From an uncultured Flavobacteriaceae bacterium (lineage in GTDB: Bacteria; Bacteroidota; Bacteroidia; Flavobacteriales; Flavobacteriaceae): DNA of 7,549 nt. Position 1 is the first letter of the stretch; every line of letters starts with the position of its first letter. A model generated the notes under the pieces. That model saw only the letters and a program-made list of their open reading frames with translations, was not told the origin of the DNA and did not search any database. Below, one piece after another: positions 5,596 to 7,549 of this stretch. Made by a program: the position numbers and the translations under genes. Where the stretch lies: the NCBI GenBank assembly GCA_938041595.1, contig CALITN010000017.1, positions 1 to 7,549 on the forward strand, given 5' to 3'.

Positions 5596-7549
5596 ATGGC
5601 AATTTTAGGACAAATACGACAACGTTCTTTCTTTTTAATTTTCATCATTGGGATGGCCCTTTTTGCGTTTGTAATTTCTGGCGTTTTTGACGGAAACAAC
5701 AACGGAGGTGGGCCAACCGATCCCATCGCGATTGTGAACGATGAAGAAATGAGTTTGGATACGTTTCGCTTTCAAGTAGAGCAAACGGAACGCAACTACG
5801 GATTCTCTACTCTTCAAGCGGTTCGAACGGTTTGGAATCAAAGCATCCAAAACACGATTTTGAATCAGCAGTTTGAGGCCCTTGGCATTGATGCAGGGAA
5901 AGAGCAAATCGAACAGATTATATCTCAAAACCCCGCCTTTGTTAGCGATGAACGCTTTATGAATGAATTTGGAGTTTTTGACTTTGGTTTATTTACAGGA
6001 TTCATCAATTTAATGAAGGATCAAAACCCTGTAGCATACGATCAATGGAAGATACAGGAAGCCAACTTGGTCAATGTTGCCAAGCAAAACATCTACTTAG
6101 ATCTCATCAAATCCAGCACAGGTTTTACCGAAGAAGAAGGAAAACTTGCCTACCATATCGAAAATGATAAAATCAATATGGAATTTGTCCAAGTTCCCCT
6201 AGACGCTATTGATGACGACTTGGTTGAAGTGACCGATGCAGACATCCAAAAATTTATCAAAGCCAACGCAGAAGAATATCAAACCCAAGCAACCACTCGG
6301 ATCCGATATGTGACTTTTGCAGACGAAGCTTCTCCCGAAGATGAGGCATATATTTATGCAGGACTTGAAAAACTATTAGACACTCAGGTGGAATATAACG
6401 ATGTGTCCAAACTGACAGATACATTGGATGGTTTCCGAACTACGAAAAACATTTTTGATTTTGTAGAGAAACATTCAGAGGTGTCTTTCGACTCGGTCTA
6501 TTTACCTAAAGGACGCTTGGCTAGTGAATATGCAGAATCTCTTTTCAGTCTGAAAAATGGTGAAGTTTTTGGTCCTTTTAAAGATGGAAACACAATGAAA
6601 CTGGCTCGTATGCTCGATAAAAAGCGTCAAGGGTCGATTCGTGCTAGTCATATTTTGATTGCTTATGATGGTGTTACCAACCCTACTCCAGGCGTGACTC
6701 GTTCCAAAGAAGAAGCACAACGCTTAGCAAATCGGTTACTTCGTCAAGCGCGAAGAAATCCAGATGATTTTGAATCATTGGCTCGAAATAATTCTGATGG
6801 TCCTTCCAAAACTCTAGGAGGGGATCTAGGATTCTACCAAGAAGGAGCGATGGCTCCAGAATTCTTTGACTATACGAACCGCAATCGTGTGGGGCGTATA
6901 GGATTGGTAGAAACGGATTTCGGTTTTCATATCATCAAGATTACGGACAAAGAAGATATCGTATTGCTTGCCGAGATTGTAAAACAGATTGTTCCCTCAG
7001 ACGAAACTTCGAATATTGTATTCCGCTCAGCAACAGAATTGGAGATTGCAGCCAAGGAAAGCAAGGATTTGGCAGCGGCTGCGGATAAGGAAGACCTCAA
7101 CCTAGAAGGGCCAACTCAAATCGATATTCTCGATGAGTTAATCCCAGGAATCGGCTTGCAACGCAACATTGTTCAATGGGCTTTTGAAGAAAGTACAGCC
7201 GTCGGGACTGTTCGACGCTTTAGCTTATCTCAGGGAGGGTATGCTGTAGTTCAACTTTCAGAGAAAACCAAAGCCGGCTTACAATCAGTAGCTCAGGCCG
7301 CTCCTCAAGTACGTCGACTGGTTGAAGATCAAAAGCGTTTGGATTTATTAACCAAAAAATATGCCACCACTTCTTCACTAGAAGAGCTTGCCGAGGCCAG
7401 TGATAGCGAAATCAAAACGGCCTCTGCCATGACTCAAGAGAATACCACATTGGCTGGTGTTGGTCAAGAACCCTATGTGATTGGAGTCGCCTTTTCTTTG
7501 GAAGCGGGTGAAACCTCCTCTTTGATTCAAGGAAATGAAGGTGTATACC
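5596..7549 (+). CDS. ppiD: PpiD-like membrane-anchored parvulin peptidyl-prolyl isomerase/chaperone (3' end cut off by window)
   Basis: A periplasmic folding factor anchored in the inner membrane; PpiD/SurA-type proteins hold or isomerise newly exported proteins, including outer-membrane proteins. The frame is open from the ATG at 5596 to the window edge (651 complete codons, no stop), so the C terminus is missing; family members in this phylum are about 700 residues from memory. Residues 1-11 are basic and cytoplasmic, one transmembrane helix spans about 12-30, a Gly/Asn-rich linker follows (32-40), a SurA_N-like helical chaperone region covers about 42-200, and a single parvulin domain covers about 347-450: ASHILI (350-355), GGDLGFY (408-414) and TDFGFHIIK (440-448). 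Both parvulin histidines (352 and 445) are present, so catalysis is plausible, whereas E. coli PpiD's domain is considered inactive. The symbol rests on architecture, not proven orthology. No Shine-Dalgarno is seen; a two-codon ORF (ATG-GTA-TAG, 5586-5594) sits just upstream. Confidence 0.9.
   Translation, partial: MAILGQIRQRSFFLIFIIGMALFAFVISGVFDGNNNGGGPTDPIAIVNDEEMSLDTFRFQVEQTERNYGFSTLQAVRTVWNQSIQNTILNQQFEALGIDAGKEQIEQIISQNPAFVSDERFMNEFGVFDFGLFTGFINLMKDQNPVAYDQWKIQEANLVNVAKQNIYLDLIKSSTGFTEEEGKLAYHIENDKINMEFVQVPLDAIDDDLVEVTDADIQKFIKANAEEYQTQATTRIRYVTFADEASPEDEAYIYAGLEKLLDTQVEYNDVSKLTDTLDGFRTTKNIFDFVEKHSEVSFDSVYLPKGRLASEYAESLFSLKNGEVFGPFKDGNTMKLARMLDKKRQGSIRASHILIAYDGVTNPTPGVTRSKEEAQRLANRLLRQARRNPDDFESLARNNSDGPSKTLGGDLGFYQEGAMAPEFFDYTNRNRVGRIGLVETDFGFHIIKITDKEDIVLLAEIVKQIVPSDETSNIVFRSATELEIAAKESKDLAAAADKEDLNLEGPTQIDILDELIPGIGLQRNIVQWAFEESTAVGTVRRFSLSQGGYAVVQLSEKTKAGLQSVAQAAPQVRRLVEDQKRLDLLTKKYATTSSLEELAEASDSEIKTASAMTQENTTLAGVGQEPYVIGVAFSLEAGETSSLIQGNEGVY

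Noticed and set aside
1..7549. Search for a novel defence, mobile or CRISPR-like system
   Set aside because: No repeats, recombinase, nuclease, reverse transcriptase or toxin-like genes were seen; gene density and composition are uniform and typical of conserved core chromosome.

Overview
The window reads as a chromosomal housekeeping segment from a member of the Bacteroidota, most likely a marine-type Flavobacteriaceae. The evidence is: a type III (CoaX) pantothenate kinase; AT-leaning coding sequence with almost no Shine-Dalgarno signals before its starts; two promoter-like sites that fit the Bacteroidota -7 consensus TAnnTTTG; signal peptides ending in the A/S-Q junctions common in this phylum; and a gene set (CoaX, beta-barrel protein, TPR protein, LptC, small membrane protein, CNNM/CBS protein, parvulin chaperone) that I recognise from memory as typical of flavobacterial genomes. 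No species can be named from the sequence alone.

Layout: all real genes are on the + strand. Positions 1-72 are a short leader with a promoter-like site at 41-48. Then come coaX (73-801), a predicted outer-membrane beta-barrel protein (798-2060), a secreted TPR-repeat protein (2075-3463), lptC (3463-4038), a 65-residue two-helix membrane protein (4035-4232) and a CNNM/CBS/CorC-type transporter-like protein (4229-5509). Four of the five junctions in this run overlap (ATGA three times, TAATG once) and the fifth is a 14-nt gap, so it looks like one translationally coupled operon. An 86-nt gap (5510-5595) carries the best promoter in the window. It precedes a PpiD-like membrane-anchored parvulin chaperone (5596 to beyond 7549), whose 3' end is cut off by the window.

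How the genes fit together: apart from coaX (coenzyme A synthesis in the cytoplasm), everything concerns the cell envelope. LptC belongs to the lipopolysaccharide transport bridge, the beta-barrel protein is probably an outer-membrane client, the PpiD-like protein is a periplasmic folding factor, the CNNM protein sits in the inner membrane, and the TPR protein is probably periplasmic. The functional link is an inference from gene order.

I found no mobile element, CRISPR array, tRNA, rRNA, toxin-antitoxin pair or defence system, and no sign of horizontal transfer. The most unusual structural observation is a textbook terminator-shaped hairpin with a following T-run (3481-3526), lying not between genes but inside the signal-peptide codons of lptC, directly after the TPR gene stop. 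It may be a translation-dependent attenuator that splits the operon.
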